The translations under genes and the position numbers were made by a program. From assembly GCA_037102815.1 (NCBI GenBank), contig BTPP01000013.1, positions 186,001-250,000 on the forward strand: a DNA stretch of 64,000 bases, read 5' to 3'. Of this stretch, positions 34,780 through 44,621 are shown piece by piece. Every line of letters begins with the position of its first letter. Position 1 is the first letter of the stretch. Below the pieces are notes generated by a model that did no database searches, was not told the DNA's origin, and saw nothing but the letters and a program-made list of their open reading frames with translations. The stretch is from Neurospora intermedia. Its lineage: Eukaryota > Ascomycota > Sordariomycetes > Sordariales > Sordariaceae.

Positions 34780-36123
34780 AGTGCCGACTGCAATGGTCTG
34801 TTGCTTCTTTGCGGCGACGTTGCTGGCCAAAAGTTCCCGTTTGTATTTGGCTGAATCTTGCGTCATTTTCTTTCTGCTTCGCTGGTTACTCCGTCTTCAC
34901 AAGCGATGACATTTTGACCATGACTGTTGTTCCTGTCGGAGTTGGCATCCCGAAAACTGCTGTCCTTCAAAAGTCGAGTGACATGGTGCCATGATGTTCG
35001 GCTGTTAGTGAATGGCTGCATAGCCCCCCTGTCCACTAACACCAGTGCATGCCGATCAGGGTACCATGGCTGCTGCAGACTGAAATTACTCTGGGGATGC
35101 CAACTGTCATGCTGCCACGGTACGGTGCATGTCTCCAATCTGACGATGCAGTAGCGTTGTTGATGGAGTCGATTAGCTCAGTTACAGGGTCGCCGTCGTT
35201 GCTACACTCGGACAAACATCAACAGGCTGAGAGGGCCCTTCAACCGCAACATGTACAACAAATGCAACCCCTTATGCCACCTGGATGCCGTGTACCCACC
35301 CGAGCAGGGTTGCTCGCATGTGCGTGGGAAGTGCGTCTGCGTCCACATTGCAGTCCACATGGCGGCTGCTGCATAGGGTCTTTTTTAGTTTGGGATATCG
35401 TCGCTTGTCCCAAGCAGAATCCCGGGAGCGGCCTGTGGATTTGGGGTTGCGGCTTATTATCTGAAACACGTACAATTTCCCTTGGATGTTGTTGCCGCCG
35501 CCGCCGGTGGACATTGGACGGACCTTGGAGGAGTCGGCGGGTTGGTTGTGGTGGTGGTGTTGTCATGGCCTCCATCTGCTGACGCTCTCTTTTTATCCGA
35601 TCAGAGTGAATGGCCCTTGGATGTGTATTTCCCCCGTCTTCATCTCCCCGGATCTCCGCCGCTTTGATTTCGGGGCCCCAGCTATATCGTTTCTTCCAAC
35701 TCCAACCGGGAATATCCTCAAACCCAGACGGGTCGTGACCCTGGCCGCCGTCACGTAACCCCGTACAAAGTGTTTGGTCCTCTGGTTGCCCAAGTTGGTC
35801 GCATTTTGGAGACGGAGCCTTTTGACGAATACAACAAGCAAACTCACAACTCCGAACAGAAAGGCACAGCAAGGGGGGCGGGGGTGTTTCCATCCCAGAC
35901 AAACGTTTATTATTCGACTGGCGAATCGGAGAATTAAAACGGCCTGGAACTCATCACCATCCCATCACAGTCACACCTCTTTTGGGCTCTGTGCTTGCAC
36001 CACCACTGCCGATGTCATCACACTGCACTACACTACAGCAAGCATCAGCACCAGCATAGCATAGCATAGCATCGCCTTACAGCAATCCGGATTCAGCATA
36101 CAGCACCCCACAGACAGATCGCC
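34780..36123. other. 1.3-kb intergenic region
   Basis: A 220-codon minus-strand frame (35,240-35,902) exists but has biased, Pro/Arg/Cys-rich sequence without domains, and I do not call it. A short ATAGC repeat (36,055-36,074) lies in the leader of the Myb-like gene. Confidence 0.5.
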
Positions 36124-38049
36124 ATGCCAAAGCCACCATCACACCCCCGATACCAAGCCGTGGCGAGGTCGGAACCGTATCCGAGCAGTGCCAACAGGAG
36201 CGGTGGCGGTCATAACAACCATGGTGGAGGTCACGGTCAGAGCGGGCGGCATGGGAGTACGGGAATGATGTATCACCACGCCGCGGGGTCAATGAACACC
36301 ACAGCGGGAGTGACACCCGGGGTTCCACCACCGGCGCATCAACAATCAACGGCCCCGCCGAATTTCGGGTACGGCGCGAATCCGGGGATCGGCGCCAGGT
36401 CTGGGCCCGGAGCGGGGACTGGAATGATGAACCCTCAATATGCGACAGCAACAATAACAGCAACTCCACGAACAATCCCTAGGAATTTTGATGGACAACA
36501 ATCGTCACCCTCGTCGACGACATCGACCTACGGACAGCAGCCGTCTTTTGGATCGTTACAGGGGCCAAATCAGCCGCACAACAGCAGCCCCTCTTCAGCG
36601 CCAAACTTTCAAGTGACAGGCTATCAGCAACAGAGTCATCCCCTGCAACAGCCGCTACACCACCAATTGTTTCAGCATCATCCTCAACACCAAGAACACC
36701 AACATAGCCCCACTATCGTCAACCAAAACGCCGCCCACCCAACCCACTTTCCTCCTCAACCGCAACAACAACAACGACATCAACCACCAAGCCACCCTCA
36801 CCACCACCAACCCCACCACCAACCACCGCAATCCTCAGCAAATCCACCCGCACATAACAACAACAACAACAACAATAATAACCCCAACTCCCCTTCCCCA
36901 AGCCTACACAACCCCACCACCTCGTGGACCCCTCGCGAAGACGCCCTCCTCCTCTCCTCGCGCGCCTCGCAACTCCCCTGGTCCGAGCTGCAGCGGCTAC
37001 ACTTCCCCGGTAAGACGGCCAACGCCTGCCGCAAGCGACACGAGCGTCTTATCGAAAAGCGCCAGGCCGAAGAGGAAGTTGATGAGGATCGATTGGCGCG
37101 GATAGCAGGGGAATATGTAAGGATGAGGGGGGAGCTATGGCAGGGGCTGGCGGAACGGATAGGGATGGATGTAAAAGAGGTGGAGGAGCGGTGTTTGGGG
37201 ATGGGGGTGGGGAGGTTGAAGGTTGCGGGACGGAGGGGCGGGAGGAGGAGGGGATCGTATCCTGTGGCGGCGACGGGGATGGCAGGAATGGGACCGGGAC
37301 CGGTGTCGACGGTGATGCCGATGATGTTCAGTCAAAGTCAGGGCCAGGGACAGGGTGATACAGAGGAAGGAAGGAATTACACGCATAGTCCGGTGCAGAT
37401 TGGTTCCACGGGCGCAGGACAACCAATGATCGGACCAGGTCCGGGACATGGAATCGGAATGGGAGCAATGCTACCACCGCAAACCGCACCACCACTTACC
37501 ACTCTGGTGCCGATACCCTCTCCTACCACCACTGGACACGGGTACAACGTCAACACGTCTGCCTTACCAACCTCTTCAGCACCAAGCATTCCACCACCAC
37601 CACTACTCCCTCTGATGCAGCAGCAGCAGCAACAACAACAACAACAACCAAGAGTGGTGTTTGGTGGGTATCTGAACGGACGATCAAGTTCAAGAAGGCC
37701 GACGCATCCTCTACCTTATTCTTCTGCGCCGCCATTAGCATCAACATCAGCGTTAGCATCAGCATCGGCATCCGCCCCGGTGAGTGCGAATACCAACTTG
37801 TTCGGGGGATTTGATCAAGGACAAGGACAAGGACAAGGGCAGCAGTGGCCTCGACAAGGAGGCGTGAATCCCGCCGGGTCCGTGGGAATGGGGATGGGGG
37901 TGGGGATGACGGTTCCTGTTACATCGACGCCGAGACCACCAACTTTACAGACGTGGCATAATGGTGGTGGTGGTGGTGGTGGTGGTGGTGGTGGTGGTGG
38001 TGGTGGTGGTGGTGGTGGTGGTGGTTATCCTCCGTCTTCGTTTGGGTAG
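36124..38049 (+). CDS. Myb/SANT-like DNA-binding protein with long low-complexity tracts
   Basis: Single exon, 641 residues. Residues 1-265 are Gly/His/Gln/Asn/Pro-rich and probably disordered. The only folded part is a Myb/SANT-like helical domain at about 267-345. It opens with TSWTPREDALLLSSRA, continues with LPWSELQRLHFPGKTANACRKRHERL (the third helix would contact DNA), and is followed by a basic GRRGGRRRGS cluster. The remainder has Met/Gly/Gln-rich repeats, a Gln run, and a C-terminal run of about 22 Gly encoded by uninterrupted GGT. It is probably a nuclear regulator, and the tracts suggest condensate-like behaviour, which is inference. Repeat lengths are likely to vary between strains. 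Confidence 0.82.
   Translation: MPKPPSHPRYQAVARSEPYPSSANRSGGGHNNHGGGHGQSGRHGSTGMMYHHAAGSMNTTAGVTPGVPPPAHQQSTAPPNFGYGANPGIGARSGPGAGTGMMNPQYATATITATPRTIPRNFDGQQSSPSSTTSTYGQQPSFGSLQGPNQPHNSSPSSAPNFQVTGYQQQSHPLQQPLHHQLFQHHPQHQEHQHSPTIVNQNAAHPTHFPPQPQQQQRHQPPSHPHHHQPHHQPPQSSANPPAHNNNNNNNNNPNSPSPSLHNPTTSWTPREDALLLSSRASQLPWSELQRLHFPGKTANACRKRHERLIEKRQAEEEVDEDRLARIAGEYVRMRGELWQGLAERIGMDVKEVEERCLGMGVGRLKVAGRRGGRRRGSYPVAATGMAGMGPGPVSTVMPMMFSQSQGQGQGDTEEGRNYTHSPVQIGSTGAGQPMIGPGPGHGIGMGAMLPPQTAPPLTTLVPIPSPTTTGHGYNVNTSALPTSSAPSIPPPPLLPLMQQQQQQQQQQPRVVFGGYLNGRSSSRRPTHPLPYSSAPPLASTSALASASASAPVSANTNLFGGFDQGQGQGQGQQWPRQGGVNPAGSVGMGMGVGMTVPVTSTPRPPTLQTWHNGGGGGGGGGGGGGGGGGGGGGYPPSSFG
37962..38024 (+). repeat. 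GGT microsatellite, about 21 units, in coding sequence
   Basis: A pure GGT run starts after CATAAT and ends at TATCCTCC, encoding poly-Gly in the Myb-like protein. Purity indicates recent expansion. Confidence 0.95.
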
Positions 38050-38971
38050 GTAATGAATAGGTAGTTTCTTATTGTGATGGTCGTCATGAGAACGATGCAT
38101 GGCCGTCTCCTTGGAGTACAAGACTAGAGTGTACATAGAGGTAGACAGGAAAAGGATAATGGTAGATTTTAGAGGTCCTTTTGATTGTCCTTAACTCCCT
38201 TTGTAAAACTAGAAGTATCTCATCATTCCTCATTGTCGTTATCACGACTTTGACCATTGGTGTTGAGAACGGTGACCCACAAAAAATGGTTGACCCAGGT
38301 GGAGATTAACTTACACAACAGCGCTTGGGTGGGTCTACAGGGGGTAACATTGGCGGCTAACAAGCCCGAAAGGGCTGAAGTACGATCTTCCACTCTGCCG
38401 CTTTGCCGTGGTATTTCGGACCATTGAAGATCCATTGTCATCAAGTTTCTGGGAAGGGAAGTATTTCTTGAAACGGGCGTCTTTTAAGTTTTGTAGGGTC
38501 ATATTGAGGTGCGACTGCCACTCGCGGCTACCTACCTACCTACTGGAGCGCTTCAGCTGGCTGCCACCTGTGCCGCAATGCACAGCCCTATGTGACACCT
38601 GCCCAGGAACTGTGACACCTTCCCGTCCTTCGCTTCTCTTCCAAACTCAAACCTTTTTTTTCTTCGCACCGATGGTCTCACGACATTCCGTGCTCCCTTC
38701 CACGGCGTAAAACGACCTCCAATCTCGGACACTGCACTCCTGCGGCACCCATTAAGGACAACGACCACAGAATGAGGTTGATCTGGTGTCACAACAGCAC
38801 CCATTGGATGGAAAATTCTCGGTGTGAGACTTGAACGAATGTCGCCTTGCACTCAGCAACCCTTAAGATGGCGCTGCCCCCACACGAGCTTCGCGCGCGC
38901 TCCCGCAACACAATGTCGCCAGTTCCACCGTGCTCAAGCCATAAGTACTGGCCTTAAGTCGGCCCAACACC
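38050..38971. other. Intergenic, 0.9 kb
   Basis: No supported gene. It contains a CTACCTACCTAC run (38,528-38,540) and an AGAGGTAG motif (38,138-38,145) of the kind dispersed through the right half of the window. Confidence 0.5.
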
Positions 38972-40709
38972 ATGGCCCATCAAGCACCACCACCAGGCGA
39001 GGGCTGCTACGTCCCGAGTCATGCTACCGATCATCCATACCAATATGCTCAGAGGCAGCCATATTCTCAGGAGCTACCAGACAGCCAGGGACAACCGGGG
39101 CTAGACCAGTCCCCAAACTGGGCCGACGGTCCAGAGGTTGTACCATACGAACAACTCAAGGATACACTATACTGGCCAGAGGTTCGGCAGGAGGAAGTGG
39201 GCAAGGAAGTCACTCCGGCCACTGCTCTGGCCAACAACTGGAAATGGAAGGACGAACGCGATCGGTACAATGCTAGCCGAGCACCCGAAGTTGCCGACAC
39301 TCAACCCGGTGCCAAGCCGAACCGAAGGCGATTATGCATCATACTAGGGAGTGTCCTTGCTGTTATTTTGATAGTCGCTGCTATTGTCGGCGGTATGGTC
39401 GGGAGTAAGGCAGCTCGGGACTCGAAATCAAGCACGGCTCCGGTTCTCGACAGCGGTGGTGATGGTGGCTCTTCGACCACGATACCGACTCCATCACAAA
39501 CAACAACGGGAGGAATAAACACTTCGACATCTCCTGCTGCTGACGCTGGATCTATCCGTTCAGGTTCACCTTTTGCCGTCGCCAGTTGGCGGAATGACGA
39601 GGGCAACGTTGCGCTCTACTTGTTCTACCAAGACAAGAGCAACGATGTCTACTACATCAAGCACGACGGAGCCACGTGGGGAAAGCCTGTCAACATCATA
39701 ACCGGTCTCAGGAGCAACACCCGTCTAACCGCCACCAGTATTCTCAATGGTTTCGGCAACCCCGCAAGGGTATGGATCTTCAGCACCACAGCCGAGACCA
39801 TTTCTAGCTGCTAACACGCCTCCAGCCTCACGTTATCCTGACCTATGTCGGTGCCGGTTCTACCGTACTAGGAATGGCGATCAACGAGAACAGTAATCCT
39901 GCTGTCAGTGACGACCCTAACATCAAGAAAATGTCGCTTGGGGCCATGGCCAATTCGAGCACAGCCAGCTACTATCCCGCAACCGTATACCAAGATCCGA
40001 GCGGGGAACTCGGCCAGGCTCGTATATTCATGCTTCAGTGGCTTAATAGGATGACGGGGATAATGGCGCTTCCTGGCACGAGCTTGGCCATGGTACCCAT
40101 CTCCACTCGCTGGGCAAACTATTCGACATCGGGAGGATATGGCTTGATTTACCAAAAGCCAGACGGTCGTATGGCCGCTGCGGTCCCCAATCTAGGCCCT
40201 GATGCTAGGACCGACGCCGTTAGCCCCTGGTTCAACAGCTCTAGTACGTTTTCTTCCTGACCTTGACCCCTTCTTTAGGTAACTAACAAGCTGCAGTTTT
40301 CCCCTCCGACATCACCCCTCCCAACGGCGCCCCTATCGCCGCCTGGATCACCAGCCGTCCCTCCTCTCCTTCCCACTTTCCGAACACGTACATCCTCTAC
40401 CTCGACTCCGAAGCCAACATTCAGATGGTTTACACCTCCTTTTCCGGGTCCGGAGACGGTTCTCCATCATGGAAGACGTCCGAACCAGAAGCGCTAAAGG
40501 GGTTGGACCAAAACACGGATATCGGATGTGTGCTCATGGCGAGCATTGACAAAGATCAGGATGGGAACGAGATCCCGCTTGAGGAGGATTCAGAGGAGGT
40601 CAATAGGTGTTTCTTTCAAAAGGGAGGGAAACTTGTGGAGGCGAGGATGAGTGGGAGTGCAGGGACGGGGGAGTGGAAGATTGTGGGGGGGGTTCCGCTG
40701 CCTTTGTGA
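38972..40709 (+). CDS. Single-pass membrane protein with lectin/propeller-like ectodomain
   Basis: Exons 38,972-39,769, 39,826-40,243 and 40,297-40,709 (introns 56 and 53 bp, GT-AG, with CTAAC branch sites) give 542 residues. Residues 1-117 are hydrophilic, Pro/Gln/Tyr-rich and probably cytosolic. RRR (118-120) precedes one TM segment (about 121-144), a type II arrangement. A Ser/Thr/Gly linker (150-200) leads to a domain with repeated aromatic beta-strand patterns such as VASWRND-NVALYLFYQD-DVYYIKHDG-W and IAAWIT-YILYLDSEANIQMVYTSF. This is the pattern of fungal fucose-specific lectin-type six-bladed propellers. Sugar binding is inferred. A cell-surface role in adhesion or recognition is plausible. 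All splice phases fit. Confidence 0.83.
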
Positions 40710-41300
40710 TCAAGCGACTGATGCGGAATACGTGTCGATGATAGAGCTACCCTTTGAGCGTCCCAAACGTTTAGTGAATTTTACCTTGACCAGTGACGGC
40801 ACGTCGATAGTACCTACCTACGCAAGGATGGGAATCACGACAGCTGGAAAATATGAAAGGAAACTCTTTGCCGCGCATTGAATTTTATCATCATCATCTA
40901 TGGTAAGGTAAGGTAACCATCTCTGACAGGAAAGGTCCAAGCGGGGGTTGATAAGTCAAACCGTTGTGGTAGACTCTTGGGAAGGGACAGTGGTCGAGCG
41001 GTATGGTGCGCAGCTTTCTGCAATCCCACCAGGGTTAGGCCTAGAGGGAAAAACTACCCGCTCATGGCGGCCGCGTCACCGTAGAACTGTGTACACTACA
41101 CTAAAGTACGAATGATAAGCGCTGAGTGGTGCCCCTCTGGGATAGTTTATTGTAACTGGCGTCTTCCGGCTATGCAAATAGGGCTCTACTACTCCCTTCC
41201 AGTTGCTCAAACGTCCCCTTGTTCGATTCGCGATCGAGACCTTTCCGCTCTTTTTTTTTTTCTTCTTTTTGTCGTCCCCAACCTCTATCGTCATCTCTCC
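40710..41300. other. Intergenic between two convergent genes
   Basis: Contains GGTAAGGTAAGGTAACC (about 40,901-40,917) and a pyrimidine-rich stretch (41,241-41,290). An A-box-like TGGTCGAGCGG lies near 40,992, but no matching B box was found. No gene is supported. Confidence 0.5.
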
Positions 41301-42260
41301 TCAAGCCGTTGAAGTAGGCACCGTAGTGGCCGTCGCTGTCGCCGTTGCCGCCGTCGAACTCGTCGTCGGCTTCACAGTCGAACTGCTCGAACTACTTCCA
41401 CCCCCTCCCCCTCCCCCTCCCCCTCCCCCTCCCCCGCCACCAGCACCAACAACAACAGCCTGCACCACCTGCCCCAACCCATTCGTCACCACATTCACCA
41501 AACTCCCCAACGCCTCATACTTGTACGTCTTCTGCGTCAACCCCTTGCCCAAGTCCTTCACCGTCCCCGTAAACGTCATATTCTGCAAATAATTGCCCAC
41601 AATCGTACTACTCCCGCCCACCACTTCCTGCACGATATTCCCCAAATTATCAATTAGAAAATTCACTTTACTTTCTCCCTGCACGATACTTCCCAACAAT
41701 CCATCCACAGCACCGATAACCCCATCTACCGCATCTACCACGCCATCAATCAAGTTAATCAGAGCAGGGTTGAGGTCCAGAGTGGAGAGGGTGCGATTGA
41801 CGACTTTAACGAGGTTTCCGAGACGAATGACCAGGTCCAAATTGGCGTCCACGTCGGCAATGGTGATGTTCACTTTGTCGATTCCCACTTGGACGCCGGC
41901 GTTGAGTTGCACTAGGGAGGCGACGGAGGCGGCTAGGGCGATGTCGGCGCGGAGGTTGTTGACGTCGAGTTCGATGCGGCCGACGTGCAGTTCGGGGATG
42001 TGGAGGAGCACGTCGGGAGGGCCTTTGGGGCCGTAGTTGGTGCCTGAGGGGCCGGGGACGGTGGCGGTGGCGGAGGGCTTTGAGGAGGTGGTTTTGCTGG
42101 GGGAGGTGGAGGATGAGGTGCGTGGGATGGAGACGGAGGTGGCGGCTGCTGTTGAGGTTGGTTCGGCGGTGTTGGAGGCGGAGGATTCTTGGGCTGTTGA
42201 AAGGGTGAAGAGGAGCCCAAAGAGGAGGAAGAGGAGGAAGGTGGTGAGGAAGGACCTCAT
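41301..42260 (-). CDS. Secreted protein of unknown function, paralogue of the 43,184 gene
   Basis: The start is set at 42,260, where a signal peptide begins (MRSFLTTFLLFLLFGLLFTLSTAQ); the frame is open further upstream without one. 319 residues. After a Ser/Thr/Pro linker (about 25-75) comes a conserved block: PPDVLLHIPELHVGRIELDV, then NVTIADVDANLDLVIRLGNL, then NRTLSTLDLNPALINLIDGV, followed by hydrophobic DGVVDAVDGVIG-like repeats. A second block has MTFTGTVKDLG and TYKYEALGSLV. It ends with a poly-Gly run, Ser run and Thr/Ala tail. The same two blocks occur in the same order in the divergent neighbour at 43,184-44,248. Extracellular or cell-wall location is likely. No catalytic motif is seen. 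Confidence 0.8.
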   Translation of the reverse strand: MRSFLTTFLLFLLFGLLFTLSTAQESSASNTAEPTSTAAATSVSIPRTSSSTSPSKTTSSKPSATATVPGPSGTNYGPKGPPDVLLHIPELHVGRIELDVNNLRADIALAASVASLVQLNAGVQVGIDKVNITIADVDANLDLVIRLGNLVKVVNRTLSTLDLNPALINLIDGVVDAVDGVIGAVDGLLGSIVQGESKVNFLIDNLGNIVQEVVGGSSTIVGNYLQNMTFTGTVKDLGKGLTQKTYKYEALGSLVNVVTNGLGQVVQAVVVGAGGGGGGGGGGGGGGGSSSSSSTVKPTTSSTAATATATATTVPTSTA

Positions 42261-43183
42261 GGTGTTTGAGTTGCCCGAGTGTGGGCTTGGGATGAGTCTG
42301 GTTTGTTGTTCGGGAGCAAAGTGAGTTGATGATGGATAGCTCCGATGGGGAGGGCAGTTGTGAAAGGGTAAGTCCACTTGTTTCCCGATCGAAGGAAGAA
42401 GACTTGACGAGCTGGTAAAAAAGCTGTCAAGACCTGGATTGGACGTCGCTGACATGACGCGAAAATCACAGACCGAGCAACATATAACGCACACCGAATC
42501 ACCCAAACAAGGTGATCTCGACAATAAACTCACATCGTTCTCGCGTCTCAAAGTGGGTTGCTGTTGTTAATATCAGACCGGGGTAAGCTATATCCGACCC
42601 CAGCTTTCCCCTGTCCGCCCCTGCCTTTTCCTGTTTGGACATTGACCTTGACTGGTTGCATGATCGTCAACCCCAGACCACTTCTCAATTAGGTTGATGC
42701 TCAAACGGCACGATGCTACCATGCCAGCATCCTTCCAAGGCATAGGGCTCCAGGGGCCTCTGTGGAGTAACGGTTTTTGGAGCGACGGTGCTGAGCTGCC
42801 TTGGAATTAACCTCGTCGATATCGGAGCGGCTATCGGCCATATATTGGTTTCGTTGTTTATGCGTGTTCGGCAATGAAGACGCAGTGATGGACGTGATCG
42901 GTGTGCAACTCAATATGGGATTGGATCCGACAATGAAGAGGTGATTGACGCGAGCAATCTTCCTTTCTTGTTGTTCCGAATCTCATCTGCTTCCACAACT
43001 TCAACTCGACGTACCATTCTCTCCCACCTCCAGTCTCGCAAGTTTAGATTTCCGTTCTTCTAAATTCAATCCACTTGGTCTTCCGAGTCAGGGTCCTGAT
43101 CAACCCTTCCCCCTAGAGCTCGCGCTTCATCCCAAACTCATCTACATCACCACAAAGTCCTACCTGCGCGGACGAACCTCACA
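42261..43183. promoter_or_regulatory. Shared upstream region of the divergent secreted-protein pair
   Basis: 923 bp between two start codons. No long conserved frame and no obvious internal repeat. It probably carries both promoters. Confidence 0.5.
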
Positions 43184-44248
43184 ATGCCCCTCTCCCTCCT
43201 CCGGGCATCCGCCCTCCTCCTCACCCTCTCCCGCCTCCCCCTCGGCTTCACCCAAGACCCCTCTTCCTCCAAGGACCAAGAAATCAAAGAAGACGGCTAC
43301 ATTGGCTACCGCCTCACCCACCGCGGCGACCCCGAATCCGCCATCTACGAAACCGCCAACACCGGATCTGACCAAGACCTCATCCTGCCCGAGGACCCAG
43401 ACGTCTACCTCAACGCCTCGGTGTCTGTCGGCCTGATCGACATTGAAGTGGACAACATCACGGCCAAGGTCAACTTGGACGCCAAGGTCTTGAGTCTGCT
43501 GCACTTTAGCGCGGGCGTGGATGCGAGCATTGATCGCGTCAAGTTGCGGATTGAGAACGTCTCTGCCAAAGTGGAGTTGGAGGCCAGATTGGAGAACGTG
43601 GTGGCCATGGTTGATGATGTCCTCAGGAGCATTGATTTGAATCCGATTATTGCTACGCTTGGGGAAGGGGTGGGAAAGATTGTGGATGGGGTGGGGGATG
43701 TTGTTGGTGGTGGTGGTGAGAGTGGTGATGCAGCGGGTAAAGCTGGAAACAATCTGTCAGTGAGGGACGTGCCGCTTGGTGCACGTGGTGCCAGTGGTGA
43801 TGAACATGAACATGATATGGCCAAACGCGTCGCTGCCGCCGGCCATGGCCTCGGGTTAGGAGAAGATCACGATGCCTTCAACTATAACCTTGAGCACAAC
43901 ATTCTTTACTCAGTCAACAATTATCAGGGAAACAAGCATCGCAATCGCCGACTGGATCAGAATGGCGATATCTTTGATGAATACCTCGACAATGACGGCA
44001 ACGAACAGTCGAGACAGGTGGTGGGGTATTATAAGGATGAAATGACGTTTAATGGACACAACAGGAGCATTGAGATGCATGGAAAGGTGAAGGAGTTTGA
44101 GCTGCAGTATGAGTATAAGCCGTTCCCGGGCATTGAGGCGATTTGCTGGATTTACGTGGATGCGGAGGGAAGGGTAGTCAGGACGAAGGTCATTTCGGAG
44201 GCGCAGGGCGGAGGGACGAGTACGGTTAGCAATGACTCGGAGGAATGA
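43184..44248 (+). CDS. Secreted protein of unknown function, paralogue of the 41,301 gene
   Basis: Single exon, 354 residues. A signal peptide, MPLSLLRASALLLTLSRLPLGFT, is followed by an acidic stretch. The block DPDVYLNASVSVGLIDIEVD, KLRIENVSAKVELEARLENV and DVLRSIDLNPIIATLGEGV aligns with the neighbour. The C-terminal block MTFNGHNRSIEMHGKVKEFE with YEYKPFPGIEAICWIYVD aligns with MTFTGTVKDLG and YKYEALGSLVNVV there. Between them is a linker with Gly, His and a KR site (near residue 208), a possible Kex2-type cleavage point. Asn-X-Ser/Thr sites suggest glycosylation. Function unknown; the pair probably arose by an inverted local duplication. Confidence 0.82.
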   Translation: MPLSLLRASALLLTLSRLPLGFTQDPSSSKDQEIKEDGYIGYRLTHRGDPESAIYETANTGSDQDLILPEDPDVYLNASVSVGLIDIEVDNITAKVNLDAKVLSLLHFSAGVDASIDRVKLRIENVSAKVELEARLENVVAMVDDVLRSIDLNPIIATLGEGVGKIVDGVGDVVGGGGESGDAAGKAGNNLSVRDVPLGARGASGDEHEHDMAKRVAAAGHGLGLGEDHDAFNYNLEHNILYSVNNYQGNKHRNRRLDQNGDIFDEYLDNDGNEQSRQVVGYYKDEMTFNGHNRSIEMHGKVKEFELQYEYKPFPGIEAICWIYVDAEGRVVRTKVISEAQGGGTSTVSNDSEE

Positions 44249-44621
44249 GGAGGTGGGATTTGGTTCGGTAAGGGGTTGTGTTGTGGTGGCGGTCTGCACT
44301 GGGCTTATAGCTTGAGATGTACGGAAGCTTTTTGTGTTCAAGAGCAGGGGAACATGTCGTGTGTTATTGATGGCGACGGAACCCAGGTTGCCGCACCATA
44401 AGCCGTAAGAGAATTGAAGTGATGCAGTGAGCGCAACCTGTGATAATTCCGCCGTCCTTTGCGACTCCCTGGCCTGGGTTATCGTTCATACAGGTAACCC
44501 CGTGCAAAAGCCAATCATTCATCAAAAACCCGATACCGCTGAGTGCCAATTCCTTCTCCTTCATAACCTGAAGGCTTGCTCTTTCCTCAACACCAACAAA
44601 ATCAACCCATGCGTTCTTGCA

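Noticed and set aside
35240-35902. 220-codon minus-strand frame between the HET and Myb-like genes
   Set aside because: Biased Pro/Arg/Cys composition, no domain, overlapping frames on both strands and no leader or intron evidence.
40985-41085. Second tRNA-like site beginning TGGTCGAGCGG
   Set aside because: No B box of the form GTTCRANYCC at usable spacing was found.
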